This document shows, in pieces, positions 34,149 through 40,415 of a DNA stretch of 64,000 bases. The stretch covers positions 434,001 through 498,000 of the forward strand of contig NZ_LYCS01000001.1 in NCBI RefSeq assembly GCF_001659985.1. Direction: 5' to 3'. Source of the stretch: Oceanobacillus sp. Castelsardo. GTDB taxonomy: Bacteria; Bacillota; Bacilli; Bacillales; Amphibacillaceae. Every line of letters starts with the position of its first letter. The stretch's first letter is position 1. A program made the position numbers and the translations under genes. Below the pieces are notes generated by a model. That model was not told the DNA's origin and ran no database searches. It saw nothing but the letters and a program-made list of their open reading frames with translations.

Positions 34149-34361
34149 TTACTTATCCTCCAATTCTTCCAGTTCTTCTAATCTATCTTTATCAACAAGA
34201 ACTTCATCAAAATTGACTACAAAATATACTTCCTTGTTTATGTTGCTATCATCAATAACCAAGTTATCCCAATGTGTATCTTCACCAGTTGTTGTCTGCA
34301 CTTGCACTTCATAATCCATATCGTAATCAAGTAAATTTTCAATTAACTCCCTAACAGTCAT
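34149..34361 (-). CDS. Hypothetical acidic phage protein, 70 aa
   Basis: MTVRELIENLLDYDMDYEVQ and then a beta strand YFVVNFDEVLVDKDRLEELE. Belongs to the MTVxELIxxL set of small phage proteins (see also 25836 to 25979). Immediately upstream of the exonuclease gene. Confidence 0.65.
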   Translation of the reverse strand: MTVRELIENLLDYDMDYEVQVQTTTGEDTHWDNLVIDDSNINKEVYFVVNFDEVLVDKDRLEELEELEDK

Positions 34362-34375
34362 CTTATTTCCTCCTA

Positions 34376-34463
34376 TTGTTTAAATTAGCGATTCATCGTA
34401 TAATGGAAATACGATATTATTAAAATAATCTTGATTTAAAGCCCTCTGCCAAAGGGCTTTTTA
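34376..34463 (+). ncRNA. Candidate short plus-strand transcript (promoter plus terminator)
   Basis: TTGTTT (34376 to 34381) and TATAAT (34399 to 34404) are 17 bases apart. About 30 bases after the expected start lies a hairpin AAAGCCCT/AGGGCTTT followed by TTTTATTTT on the plus strand. The expected RNA is about 50 nt and holds no credible reading frame. It is antisense to the early operon and shares TACGATATT after the -10 with the unit at 35012. Confidence 0.45.
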
Positions 34464-34676
34464 TTTTGCGAATTCATAAGTAGCACCTATCGCTTCCAAT
34501 GCTTCTTTTGTTTCATTCATCAATGTTTCCACTAAGAAAAATTCATCTTCATATACTAGGATTTCATCACCACAAAACACTTCATTACCAAGTGCATCAA
34601 TTCCGTATTCTTCACGGCGTGGACTGTAGATTGGAAAGCCTGTCCTAATTGTTCTTTCAATTAATGGATGTTCCAT
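34461..34676 (-). CDS. YqaI-like small protein
   Basis: Start at 34676 (MEHPLIERTIRTGFPIYS) because GGAGG is eight bases before. 71 residues with YGIDALGNEVFCGDEILVYE. Pattern (NP/HP start, GxEV, GDEIL, final YEF) resembles YqaI of the skin element, which also lies before yqaJ. Function unknown. Confidence 0.6.
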   Translation of the reverse strand: MEHPLIERTIRTGFPIYSPRREEYGIDALGNEVFCGDEILVYEDEFFLVETLMNETKEALEAIGATYEFAK

Positions 34677-34708
34677 GTTATGACCTCCTTTTTTTATTGA
34701 AAACTTCA

Positions 34709-34858
34709 TTAATTAACTTCTCTTTCATCGATAAAAAAATTATTGGATGATGTTGTTCTTTCACTGATATAAGCTTCAGCTTTTTCTCTTGTTGAAAACG
34801 CGCCTTCTATCGCCCAATCATCAAATGCATCTACCCAAACAACAATGTAAACTTTCAC
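34709..34858 (-). CDS. Hypothetical phage protein, 49 aa
   Basis: A GTG at 34858 with GGGGG nine bases before is the better start; an ATG 60 bases upstream reads through the ribosome site and through an inverted repeat. Product VKVYIVVWVDAFDDWAIEG then FSTREKAEAYISERTT, like short single-domain proteins with a YIVxW strand and FxTxEKAExYI helix. Role unknown. Confidence 0.55.
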   Translation of the reverse strand: MKVYIVVWVDAFDDWAIEGAFSTREKAEAYISERTTSSNNFFIDEREVN

Positions 34859-34898
34859 TTCCTTCTTCCCCCTTTCCCATGTACTAGGGTTAATCGCC

Positions 34899-34979
34899 CC
34901 TTTGTAACCGAGAACCATATAATTAGGAGGATCATATGGCTTAAATTCAGGGGAGAATTGCAGTTCTCGGCTACAAAGG
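34899..34979. repeat. 17-bp inverted repeat with a dipeptide reading frame in the loop
   Basis: CCTTTGTAACCGAGAAC (34899 to 34915) is complementary, but for one base, to GTTCTCGGCTACAAAGG (34963 to 34979). The 47-base loop contains, on the plus strand, AGGAGG five bases before ATG GCT TAA (Met-Ala). Another hairpin, AAGGAAGG/CCTTCCTT, follows directly. Confidence 0.5.
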
Positions 34980-35011
34980 AAGGACTAAACCTTCCTTGCT
35001 AGATGTATTTG

Positions 35012-35067
35012 TGATATAATAGGTGTACCGATATTTACTGACTCACGTTTGCAGACGTGGGTTATTT
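35012..35067 (+). ncRNA. Candidate short plus-strand transcript (extended -10 plus terminator)
   Basis: TGATATAAT (35012 to 35020) is a perfect extended -10. From about 35027 the RNA would run into a hairpin ACTCACGT/ACGTGGGT with TTGCAG loop and then TTATTTTTTT, about 40 nt in all. It ends inside the 3' end of the opposite gene and has no reading frame. Confidence 0.45.
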
Positions 35068-35298
35068 TTTTGCCTTGAGAAAGTTTTTGATTGCAAATTC
35101 ACCTTTCCATCCTTTTACGACCGCCAACGCATCATCATCATCTCTATCTATCGTGTAATAACTTCTTTTAATTCCTTCAAAACGTTTTAAGAGTTGATAC
35201 GCTTCTTTTTCAGAGGGGCTATTATGGTTATAAATTTCCATTTTCAACCCCATATCCAACAACTCGCCAACTGTGTAATCCCTATAATTCTTTTGCAT
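35062..35298 (-). CDS. Hypothetical phage protein, 78 aa
   Basis: AGGAGG seven bases before ATG 35298 decides the start (MQKNYRDYTVGELLDMG). Then KEAYQLLKRFEGIKRSYY, VVKGWKGEFAIKNF and a basic end. Acidic-basic helical protein of unknown function. Confidence 0.55.
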   Translation of the reverse strand: MQKNYRDYTVGELLDMGLKMEIYNHNSPSEKEAYQLLKRFEGIKRSYYTIDRDDDDALAVVKGWKGEFAIKNFLKAKK

Positions 35299-35309
35299 TT
35301 CCATTCCTC

Positions 35310-35399
35310 CTAAAGTGAAATTATTAAAGCGAAATATACAAACACTAATGTTGCGATTCCCAACCCTAAGTAAAATCCATCTACAAACTTTTCATTCAT
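35310..35399 (-). CDS. Single-span membrane micropeptide, 29 aa
   Basis: ATG at 35399, AAGGAG nine bases before; product MNEKFVDGFYLGLGIATLVF and VYFALIISL. One transmembrane helix. The ribosome site of the next gene lies at its stop. Like the 32-residue peptide at 25394, it is a short early membrane peptide of unknown role. Confidence 0.5.
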   Translation of the reverse strand: MNEKFVDGFYLGLGIATLVFVYFALIISL

Positions 35400-35653
35400 G
35401 ACAACATTCTCCTTAAAATTAATTCTGGTGTGATTCCTTCCAAGATTTTTGCCAATTTATCCATGTGTTCTTTGTTATCTTTCATCTTTTGTAATTCTCT
35501 TAAAGAACGAATAACGTTTTCGTGATAGATAGCTGCCTTTTCAAAATTTCCATTCATAGAATGTTCCATAGCTTGTGATTGGCAGTAAATGTAGCAATCC
35601 GCCTCCCTACTAGCACGTTCTAAATCTGACTTTAAAAACATTGATTTGTTCAT
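35396..35653 (-). CDS. Hypothetical phage protein, 85 aa
   Basis: All-helical MNKSMFLKSDLERASREADC with MNGNFEKAAIYHENVIRSLR, like a single TPR-type hairpin. Overlaps both neighbours by 4 bases. Unknown. Confidence 0.6.
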   Translation of the reverse strand: MNKSMFLKSDLERASREADCYIYCQSQAMEHSMNGNFEKAAIYHENVIRSLRELQKMKDNKEHMDKLAKILEGITPELILRRMLS

Positions 35654-35928
35654 ATGAATAATCCTCCTAAAAGTAGTATTGTTCCTGTGATTAGTTGTGT
35701 GATAGGTTGTAACTGATTAACTACTTCAACGCCTGCATAAAGCGCCATTAGTACATCTGGGTTGTTAGTTATACGGCACCACTTAATTAAGTCAGCTGCC
35801 TTTAATTCCATTCGATTATTTTCTAATCTTGATATGTTGCTCCTGGACATATGTAGCTCTTCTGCCATTTCTTCTTGGCTTATGTCAGCAACAACCCTCA
35901 TTTTTCGTAAAATAGAGCCAAATTCCAT
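35650..35928 (-). CDS. XRE-family regulator with C-terminal membrane segment
   Basis: Start at 35928 (MEFGSILRKMRVVADIS) because TAGGAGG lies before it. 92 residues. A helix-turn-helix spans about 5 to 60 (SQEEMAEELHMSRSNISRLE), and the last 17 residues (ITQLITGTILLLGGLFI) are a hydrophobic stretch that could anchor the protein in the membrane. Position among early genes suggests an accessory regulator. Confidence 0.72.
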   Translation of the reverse strand: MEFGSILRKMRVVADISQEEMAEELHMSRSNISRLENNRMELKAADLIKWCRITNNPDVLMALYAGVEVVNQLQPITQLITGTILLLGGLFI

Positions 35929-36000
35929 GTGCTCACCTCCTATGTGCGTATTCCGCACAATGATTACTGGAGTTGGGCAGTAAATCTTAGGTGACTGTCA

Positions 36001-36040
36001 TATAATGTAATTACCAGCTTCCCTCAAGTTGGTTGTTTTG
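36001..36040 (+). other. Third compact plus-strand -10/hairpin unit
   Basis: TATAAT at 36001 is followed after five bases by TACCAGCTT; CCAGCTT pairs with AAGTTGG around CCCTC and is followed by TTGTTTTG. The spacing from -10 to hairpin is short, so a transcript would be under 30 nt. It shares the TATAAT-N5-TACC core with the unit at 35012. Confidence 0.3.
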
Positions 36041-36048
36041 CTAGATTG

Positions 36049-36342
36049 TTAGATAGCTTCCTGCGATAGAAGGGATTTATATTGGTTATCCTTTGCCCAT
36101 CGTTCTAAAAACGCTCGGCATTCTTTCGCAGGAAAGTACCACTTTCCACCTGTACTAAATTTTGGAAAGTCCGGATCATGGAAGAACTTATCCTGTATCG
36201 TATTCCAAGACATGTTGGTTTGTCTTTTAAGTTCTTTCGTGTCCCAAAAAGTGATTTCAAGTTCAATTTTGTTCAATCGTTTTTGTATTTCTTCCAAGTA
36301 AATTTGTTTTAATTCATCTTGATTGACTTGGATTTGGAACAT
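36049..36342 (-). CDS. DUF771-like DNA-binding protein
   Basis: 97 residues: FWDTKELKRQTNMSWNTIQD and then GGKWYFPAKECRAFLERWAK is the DUF771 pattern, a winged helix related to phage excisionase-type proteins. It follows the antirepressor gene with a one-base overlap. May regulate early genes or excision. Confidence 0.78.
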   Translation of the reverse strand: MFQIQVNQDELKQIYLEEIQKRLNKIELEITFWDTKELKRQTNMSWNTIQDKFFHDPDFPKFSTGGKWYFPAKECRAFLERWAKDNQYKSLLSQEAI

Positions 36343-37175
36343 TAGATAACCTCCTGTTGATTTAGAAATTTATTAATAAAGTAAATTTGACCTTTGCCAG
36401 TAATTTTAGGAGTGCGAGTCTTTTTCATTTCGCCATCAGATCCACTTCTTAACCCGTGCTTGGTAACCATAATTCCTAAGTCAAGGCTTCTTTGGGTTGG
36501 TGTGTTCCATAATTCGCCTTTTTGTCTGCAAAGATAACCATTACTTCGCAACCAATCGAAAAGACGATTTGTTCCAATATCAATACCTTTTTGTCGTAAG
36601 ACAGTTGCCAAATCCTTTATTAGGACAGTGTCTTTAGAAACACTTACGGCATCAGCGTAAATCACTTTTGGTTTTTGTAATTCGATTGTTTGTTCAGCTT
36701 GTATACGTTTTTGTTTTTCTAATTCTTTTTGTTCGCGTTCTTCTTTCAAATCAGTTGCTAATTTAATGATCGTATCTGGGTTAAGAAGAACTTCTTCTAT
36801 TTTTTCTGGTGTCATATATGCACCGTGTTTTCTGATAGATGGGATGACTTCATGAGTTATCCAGCGTTTGAATTGTTTCGCTTCTTGTTTACGAGATTTT
36901 AAAACCAATTGATATAAACCAAATTCATTAACAACGTTCACTTCTTTGTTTCCGAACTGGGTAGGTATTGTGTAGGTAGCTTTTTCGTCTTCGTCAAGTC
37001 CGCCCGATACATACCTATTTCCTTTTTTATCAATTCGTTCTTGACCATTAATTGTTTGAGAAATATTTTTAATTTCTAATATGTCGCAAACATCTTTTGC
37101 AACAAACCAAGGTTCGTTGTTTTTCTCGATAATTCTTAAGTGCTTACCGTTAAATATTTTTGTTAATTGATTCAT
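36342..37175 (-). CDS. ant: Phage antirepressor (BRO-N plus KilAC)
   Basis: 277 residues. The first 110 form a BRO-N domain (NEPWFVAKDVCDILEI and FGLYQLVLKSRKQEAKQFKR with WITHEVIPSIRKHG); a coiled linker follows; residues 180 to 275 form a KilAC domain (IKDLATVLRQKGIDIGTNRL, FDWLRSNGYL, and KITGKGQIYFINKF). Proteins with this pair promote lytic growth by acting against the repressor. Confidence 0.88.
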   Translation of the reverse strand: MNQLTKIFNGKHLRIIEKNNEPWFVAKDVCDILEIKNISQTINGQERIDKKGNRYVSGGLDEDEKATYTIPTQFGNKEVNVVNEFGLYQLVLKSRKQEAKQFKRWITHEVIPSIRKHGAYMTPEKIEEVLLNPDTIIKLATDLKEEREQKELEKQKRIQAEQTIELQKPKVIYADAVSVSKDTVLIKDLATVLRQKGIDIGTNRLFDWLRSNGYLCRQKGELWNTPTQRSLDLGIMVTKHGLRSGSDGEMKKTRTPKITGKGQIYFINKFLNQQEVI

Positions 37176-37244
37176 TGTTATTCCTCCTCAAAGGATTTTT
37201 GTTCCTTCCTGTCGAAAGTAGTACTTAGGAAGGAGGTGTGCATT

Positions 37245-37409
37245 ATGTCTAAAACTGATAAAGAATTAGCTGTTGAAATTGCGAAAGCTTATATTGAAGC
37301 TTCATCCAACCTTAAGCAACAAAATGGCGCTTCAAAGCCGATAGTCAAACCTGATGAAGTGTTAGGACTGATTAAAGATTTTCATGCTGAACTAAAGAAA
37401 TTAGATTGA
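37245..37409 (+). CDS. Small plus-strand protein, 54 aa
   Basis: AGGAGGTG precedes the ATG at 37245; a longer frame with an upstream ATG lies in the antirepressor region and has no ribosome site. Product MSKTDKELAVEIAKAYIEAS, ending in LGLIKDFHAELKKLD. Helical. It points against the early operon, and its end overlaps the convergent gene 37401 to 37571. Leader resembles that of the gene at 37828. Unknown. Confidence 0.55.
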   Translation: MSKTDKELAVEIAKAYIEASSNLKQQNGASKPIVKPDEVLGLIKDFHAELKKLD

Positions 37410-37571
37410 TACACTTTGTTCGAAATAAGAGTGAAGAAGGTTAATAACTTTGGCGAGTTCTTCTTCGCTCCAACCCTTTGATTCAGCAAACTCAACTAGT
37501 TCTTGTGACTTTTGAATAGTTTCTCTTATTTCCTTGATGTCAATTGATAAGGTTGTTTTTAATTGATTCAT
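37401..37571 (-). CDS. Hypothetical phage protein, 56 aa
   Basis: ATG at 37571 with GGAGG. MNQLKTTLSIDIKEIRETIQ and then WSEEELAKVINLLHSYFEQS; helical. The product of a short early gene; no family recognised. Confidence 0.55.
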   Translation of the reverse strand: MNQLKTTLSIDIKEIRETIQKSQELVEFAESKGWSEEELAKVINLLHSYFEQSVSI

Positions 37572-37757
37572 TTAATTACCTCCTTGAATTTGCGATTCTA
37601 CATCGATTGGATCAGTAATTTTTACTAAGTCATCAACAGCCTGTTCTCTGCTGTAGTTTTGATCAGATGATAGTTCGAATGCCACGCGTAAAATTTGCGT
37701 TTTGATATCTGACATAAACCAGGCTTTTTGGATTTCGTTTTTAAACTTCTGTTCCAA
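37572..37757 (-). CDS. Hypothetical phage protein, 61 aa
   Basis: TTG start with AAAGGAG nine bases before. MEQKFKNEIQKAWFMSDIKT and NYSREQAVDDLVKITDPIDV. Helical. Directly upstream of the 56-residue gene, with which it is probably coupled. Confidence 0.5.
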   Translation of the reverse strand: MEQKFKNEIQKAWFMSDIKTQILRVAFELSSDQNYSREQAVDDLVKITDPIDVESQIQGGN

Positions 37758-37827
37758 CTAGATCAACTCCTTAAAGGTTTTCCCTCACCTCATGTCGAAT
37801 TATGACTATGGAAGGAGGTGAATATTT

Positions 37828-38028
37828 ATGGAACGCTATTCTCGAATTTATTCCTTTAACGCATACGGGAATAAAACTAACCTAGAAAAGACAATCAAAA
37901 ATTTTGTTGATGCTGGATGGGAATTTATTGGTGATACTCCCGTTCTTACTGCTCCATTCATCAGCGTTGGTTGGCTAAAAGAAAAAGGAGAAATTATTTA
38001 CCCGGATGGTTATCCCAAACCAAAATAA
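37828..38028 (+). CDS. Small plus-strand protein, 66 aa
   Basis: GGAAGGAGGTG lies before the ATG. MERYSRIYSFNAYGNKTNLE, AGWEFIGDTPVLTAPFISVG, then WLKEKGEII and a PDGYPKPK end; balanced composition supports a real gene. It runs against the early operon and its end overlaps the convergent gene 37994 to 38194 by 35 bases. Unknown. Confidence 0.6.
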   Translation: MERYSRIYSFNAYGNKTNLEKTIKNFVDAGWEFIGDTPVLTAPFISVGWLKEKGEIIYPDGYPKPK

Positions 38029-38194
38029 AATAGTCTGAATAATGGGGTAAATCCATTTCACCGGCTTTTGTTCCTGGCGCCCATACTGGAGTCCAACCCT
38101 TGGATATCATCATTTCAGCCTCTTCTCGTTCTCCCACAAACGTGATTAGGTTGAATGATTTTCCAAGATCGACAGTAAATTGTGGTTGATTCAT
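37994..38194 (-). CDS. Hypothetical phage protein, 66 aa
   Basis: MNQPQFTVDLGKSFNLITFV and GWTPVWAPGTKAGEMDLPHY. First gene after the Cro-like regulator, overlapping it by one base, with AGGAGG. No family recognised. Confidence 0.55.
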   Translation of the reverse strand: MNQPQFTVDLGKSFNLITFVGEREEAEMMISKGWTPVWAPGTKAGEMDLPHYSDYFILVWDNHPGK

Positions 38195-38421
38195 TAAACG
38201 ACCTCCTTTTCGGTTTGTTCCTTTAAGGAACCACTGTTTTCAAAAAAAATCACCCAATCAAACTTTAATGTCTTAGCAATACGTTTTGCTACTTCTACAG
38301 ATGGTGTTTTATTTCCTTGTTCGATATGGGTGTAATGACTTCTTGAGATGCCGGATAACATCGCAACTTCCGATTGCGTTAAACGTCTGCTATCACGCAT
38401 TTCTTTTAACCAGGTTCTCAT
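38194..38421 (-). CDS. Cro-like XRE regulator
   Basis: 75 residues. Helix-turn-helix over 10 to 62: RLTQSEVAMLSGISRSHYTH then IEQGNKTPSVEVAKRIAKTL. First gene behind the early promoter at 38467 to 38495. It faces the repressor gene in the usual cI/cro arrangement, and an operator-like site lies at its 3' end. Confidence 0.85.
   Translation of the reverse strand: MRTWLKEMRDSRRLTQSEVAMLSGISRSHYTHIEQGNKTPSVEVAKRIAKTLKFDWVIFFENSGSLKEQTEKEVV
38217..38231. promoter_or_regulatory. Operator-like palindrome O3
   Basis: GTTCCTTTAAGGAAC, perfect 15-bp palindrome inside the 3' end of the Cro-like gene. Same arms (GTTCC/GGAAC) as the sites upstream. Confidence 0.65.
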
Positions 38422-38436
38422 TTTACACCTCCTAAT

Positions 38437-38451
38437 GTTCCGTTAAGGAAC
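38437..38451. promoter_or_regulatory. Operator-like palindrome O1
   Basis: GTTCCGTTAAGGAAC, with perfect 5-bp arms, sits between the -10 of the early promoter and the ribosome site of the Cro-like gene. Centre-to-centre distance to O2 is 37 bp. Confidence 0.75.
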
Positions 38452-38466
38452 CTTTAACTTAATTAC

Positions 38467-38495
38467 ATTATATGTTCTTTATAGGAACATGTCAA
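38467..38495 (-). promoter_or_regulatory. Early (PR-like) promoter with operator O2 in the spacer
   Basis: On the minus strand: TTGACA (38495 to 38490), exactly 17 bases, TATAAT (38472 to 38467). Both boxes are consensus sigma-A. The spacer contains GTTCCTATAAAGAAC (38474 to 38488), an operator of the same type as O1 and O3, so repressor would cover both boxes. Confidence 0.88.
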
Positions 38496-38596
38496 CATAT
38501 ATTTAAAATAAAGTTATACTTTTAGAAACATATAGTGAAGTTACTGTGAGAAACATTTATAATGAAGGTGTTGGTATATGAAAGAGAGGAACATTT

Positions 38597-39052
38597 ATGA
38601 CCGTATTCGCCAAAAGATTAAAAACTTATAGGGAGAAATTGAAGAAAGAAGATTCAAAATGGACTCAAAAGTATGTAGCAGATAAAATCGGTTTGGCTAG
38701 AGTTACATATACAGCTTATGAAAACGGAACAAAGATGCCCCCATTTGATACAATAAATAGGATTGCAGAATTATTCGACATAAAAACCGATTATTTAATG
38801 GGAAGAACCGATAACCCTAAAAGGAAAACCACGTTATCTGAAAAAGACGAAAAAGATATTGCTAAACGCATGGAGAAAATGAAAAGAGATTTAATAGAAG
38901 GAAATGCCGAGGGCGAAGGTTTAAGCTATAGAGGCGAACCCATGAGTCCGGAAGCTATCGAATCTTTATTGGAAGCTCTGGAACACGCTGAACGAATAGC
39001 GACTTTAGCAAATAAGAAATACACCCCTAAAAAATATAGAGATAAAGAATAA
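38597..39052 (+). CDS. Phage repressor (ImmR/CI type)
   Basis: 151 residues. N-terminal helix-turn-helix about residues 5 to 70 (KWTQKYVADKIGLARVTYTA and YENGTKMPPFDTINRIAELF), then a charged linker and a short helical C-terminus (EAIESLLEALEHAERIATLA) in place of a LexA-type protease domain. The next gene encodes an ImmA-like metalloprotease, so this repressor is probably relieved by cleavage as in ICEBs1. A TATAAT at 38558 may be its -10. GAGAGG precedes the ATG. Confidence 0.88.
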   Translation: MTVFAKRLKTYREKLKKEDSKWTQKYVADKIGLARVTYTAYENGTKMPPFDTINRIAELFDIKTDYLMGRTDNPKRKTTLSEKDEKDIAKRMEKMKRDLIEGNAEGEGLSYRGEPMSPEAIESLLEALEHAERIATLANKKYTPKKYRDKE

Positions 39053-39071
39053 AATATAGGGGGTCAATTGG

Positions 39072-39503
39072 ATGTGGATTAAAGAGATTGTAGAAAACCT
39101 AGTAGATAAACATGGCACGAATGACCCGTTTAGAATCGCGGAGGCAGAGAACATATATATCGTTGAACAGGATTTACATGAGGAAATCCTTGGTTTTTAC
39201 AAATACATAAGAAGAAACAAGTTTATTTTCCTAAATTCCAATTTAGAAAGTAACGAAAAACTATTTACATGCGCTCATGAATTAGGTCATTCGAAATTAC
39301 ATCCTAGAACAGACACCACATTTTTAAGAAGCAAAACACTTTTTTCAGTTGATAGGATAGAGAATGAAGCAAACCGGTTTGCGGTGGAACTTCTCATGCT
39401 TGATGAGAATTTATATGGATTTAAAAATACAAATCTAACAATCTATGATGCTGCTGATTTGTATAGTGTTCCTAAAGAAATCTGTCATCTGAAAAAATTT
39501 TAG
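39072..39503 (+). CDS. ImmA/IrrE-type metalloprotease
   Basis: 143 residues. HELGH (69 to 73) in CAHELGHSKLHP is the zinc protease signature; ENEANRFAVELLM downstream gives the third ligand Glu. The family cuts phage-like repressors after DNA damage or cell signals. It is encoded 19 bases after the repressor gene, in the same direction. Confidence 0.9.
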   Translation: MWIKEIVENLVDKHGTNDPFRIAEAENIYIVEQDLHEEILGFYKYIRRNKFIFLNSNLESNEKLFTCAHELGHSKLHPRTDTTFLRSKTLFSVDRIENEANRFAVELLMLDENLYGFKNTNLTIYDAADLYSVPKEICHLKKF

Positions 39504-39547
39504 ACTCAATATAGATATATTTTACCGGATAAAAAGGAGGATTTTTT

Positions 39548-40306
39548 ATGAAAAAGTATTTATATCTTGTGTTTACCGTTTTATTAGTTTTTATGGTTGC
39601 TTGTGGTAGCGAAAACACGTCTAATGATGCGGGTAGTAGTGAAGGGAATGAAGAAGAACAAGCAGAGGTTTCCGAAGATGATAAAAGTTCCGCTCAAAAA
39701 CAGGCTGAATGGATGGAGCAACAAGAAAATGCAGATAACCAAGAAACACAAGAATTTAACGAGGATACCGGCAAAGGTTATATTGAAGATTTAGGATATG
39801 TTGAAACCGTAGGCGTTGGCTATAGCGATGAATTAGGGATTGATGGCACAGATGCACCTCTGCAACCAGTAGAAATGGGAAGTGCACAATTAGAAATAGA
39901 AGGATTAGCAATCTTAGAAGTTAAACCAAATGAAGATGCAAAGCAGTTGTTTTTTGATGATAAGGAAAAAGTGAAAGCTATTGTAGTAGGTATGAAAGCT
40001 GAAAACACTTCAGATGATGATATAGAATTCCATCCTAACAACTCTATCATGGTCACAAACACAGGTGAACAAGTGGAGTCGGATATGTTTTTGATGGGTG
40101 ATGCAGGTGGAGAGTTTTTAGGCAAGGTTAAAAAGGAAGGACAAACATGGTGGATCCTTCAAGATGCAGATGAGGACATCTCAGAAGTGAAAATGATAAT
40201 ATCCCCTCCTTATACTATGGATGACTGGGAAGATCTAGCAGAGGAAAAACGTATTGAGTTTGAAGTTTTAAGTTGGGAAGAAGCACAAGAAAGAGATGCG
40301 AAATAG
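39548..40306 (+). CDS. Prophage-encoded lipoprotein (DUF4352-like), possible exclusion factor
   Basis: 252 residues. Signal peptide with lipobox FMVAC (Cys19) then a low-complexity acidic linker (about 20 to 75), followed by a beta-rich domain with KAIVVGMKAENTSDDDIEFH and VTNTGEQVESDMFLMGD, typical of DUF4352 (Ig-like). It lies between the immunity genes and integrase, in line with them, and is followed by a terminator. Lipoproteins in this place in some Streptococcus phages block DNA entry by related phages; the role here is inferred from position only. Confidence 0.75.
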   Translation: MKKYLYLVFTVLLVFMVACGSENTSNDAGSSEGNEEEQAEVSEDDKSSAQKQAEWMEQQENADNQETQEFNEDTGKGYIEDLGYVETVGVGYSDELGIDGTDAPLQPVEMGSAQLEIEGLAILEVKPNEDAKQLFFDDKEKVKAIVVGMKAENTSDDDIEFHPNNSIMVTNTGEQVESDMFLMGDAGGEFLGKVKKEGQTWWILQDADEDISEVKMIISPPYTMDDWEDLAEEKRIEFEVLSWEEAQERDAK

Positions 40307-40312
40307 TCACAA

Positions 40313-40338
40313 GGTGTACATTAATTTGTACACCCTCT
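40313..40338 (+). terminator. Terminator after the lipoprotein gene
   Basis: GGTGTACA/TGTACACC stem with a 6-base loop, then CTCTCTTTT. It ends the immunity operon before the integrase. Confidence 0.75.
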
Positions 40339-40415
40339 CTTTTACCATTGGATAGAACATACATTCTTTATAAAAGTTGCAGAATCTGCACAAAACTAGA
40401 AAGGAGTTTATAAAA

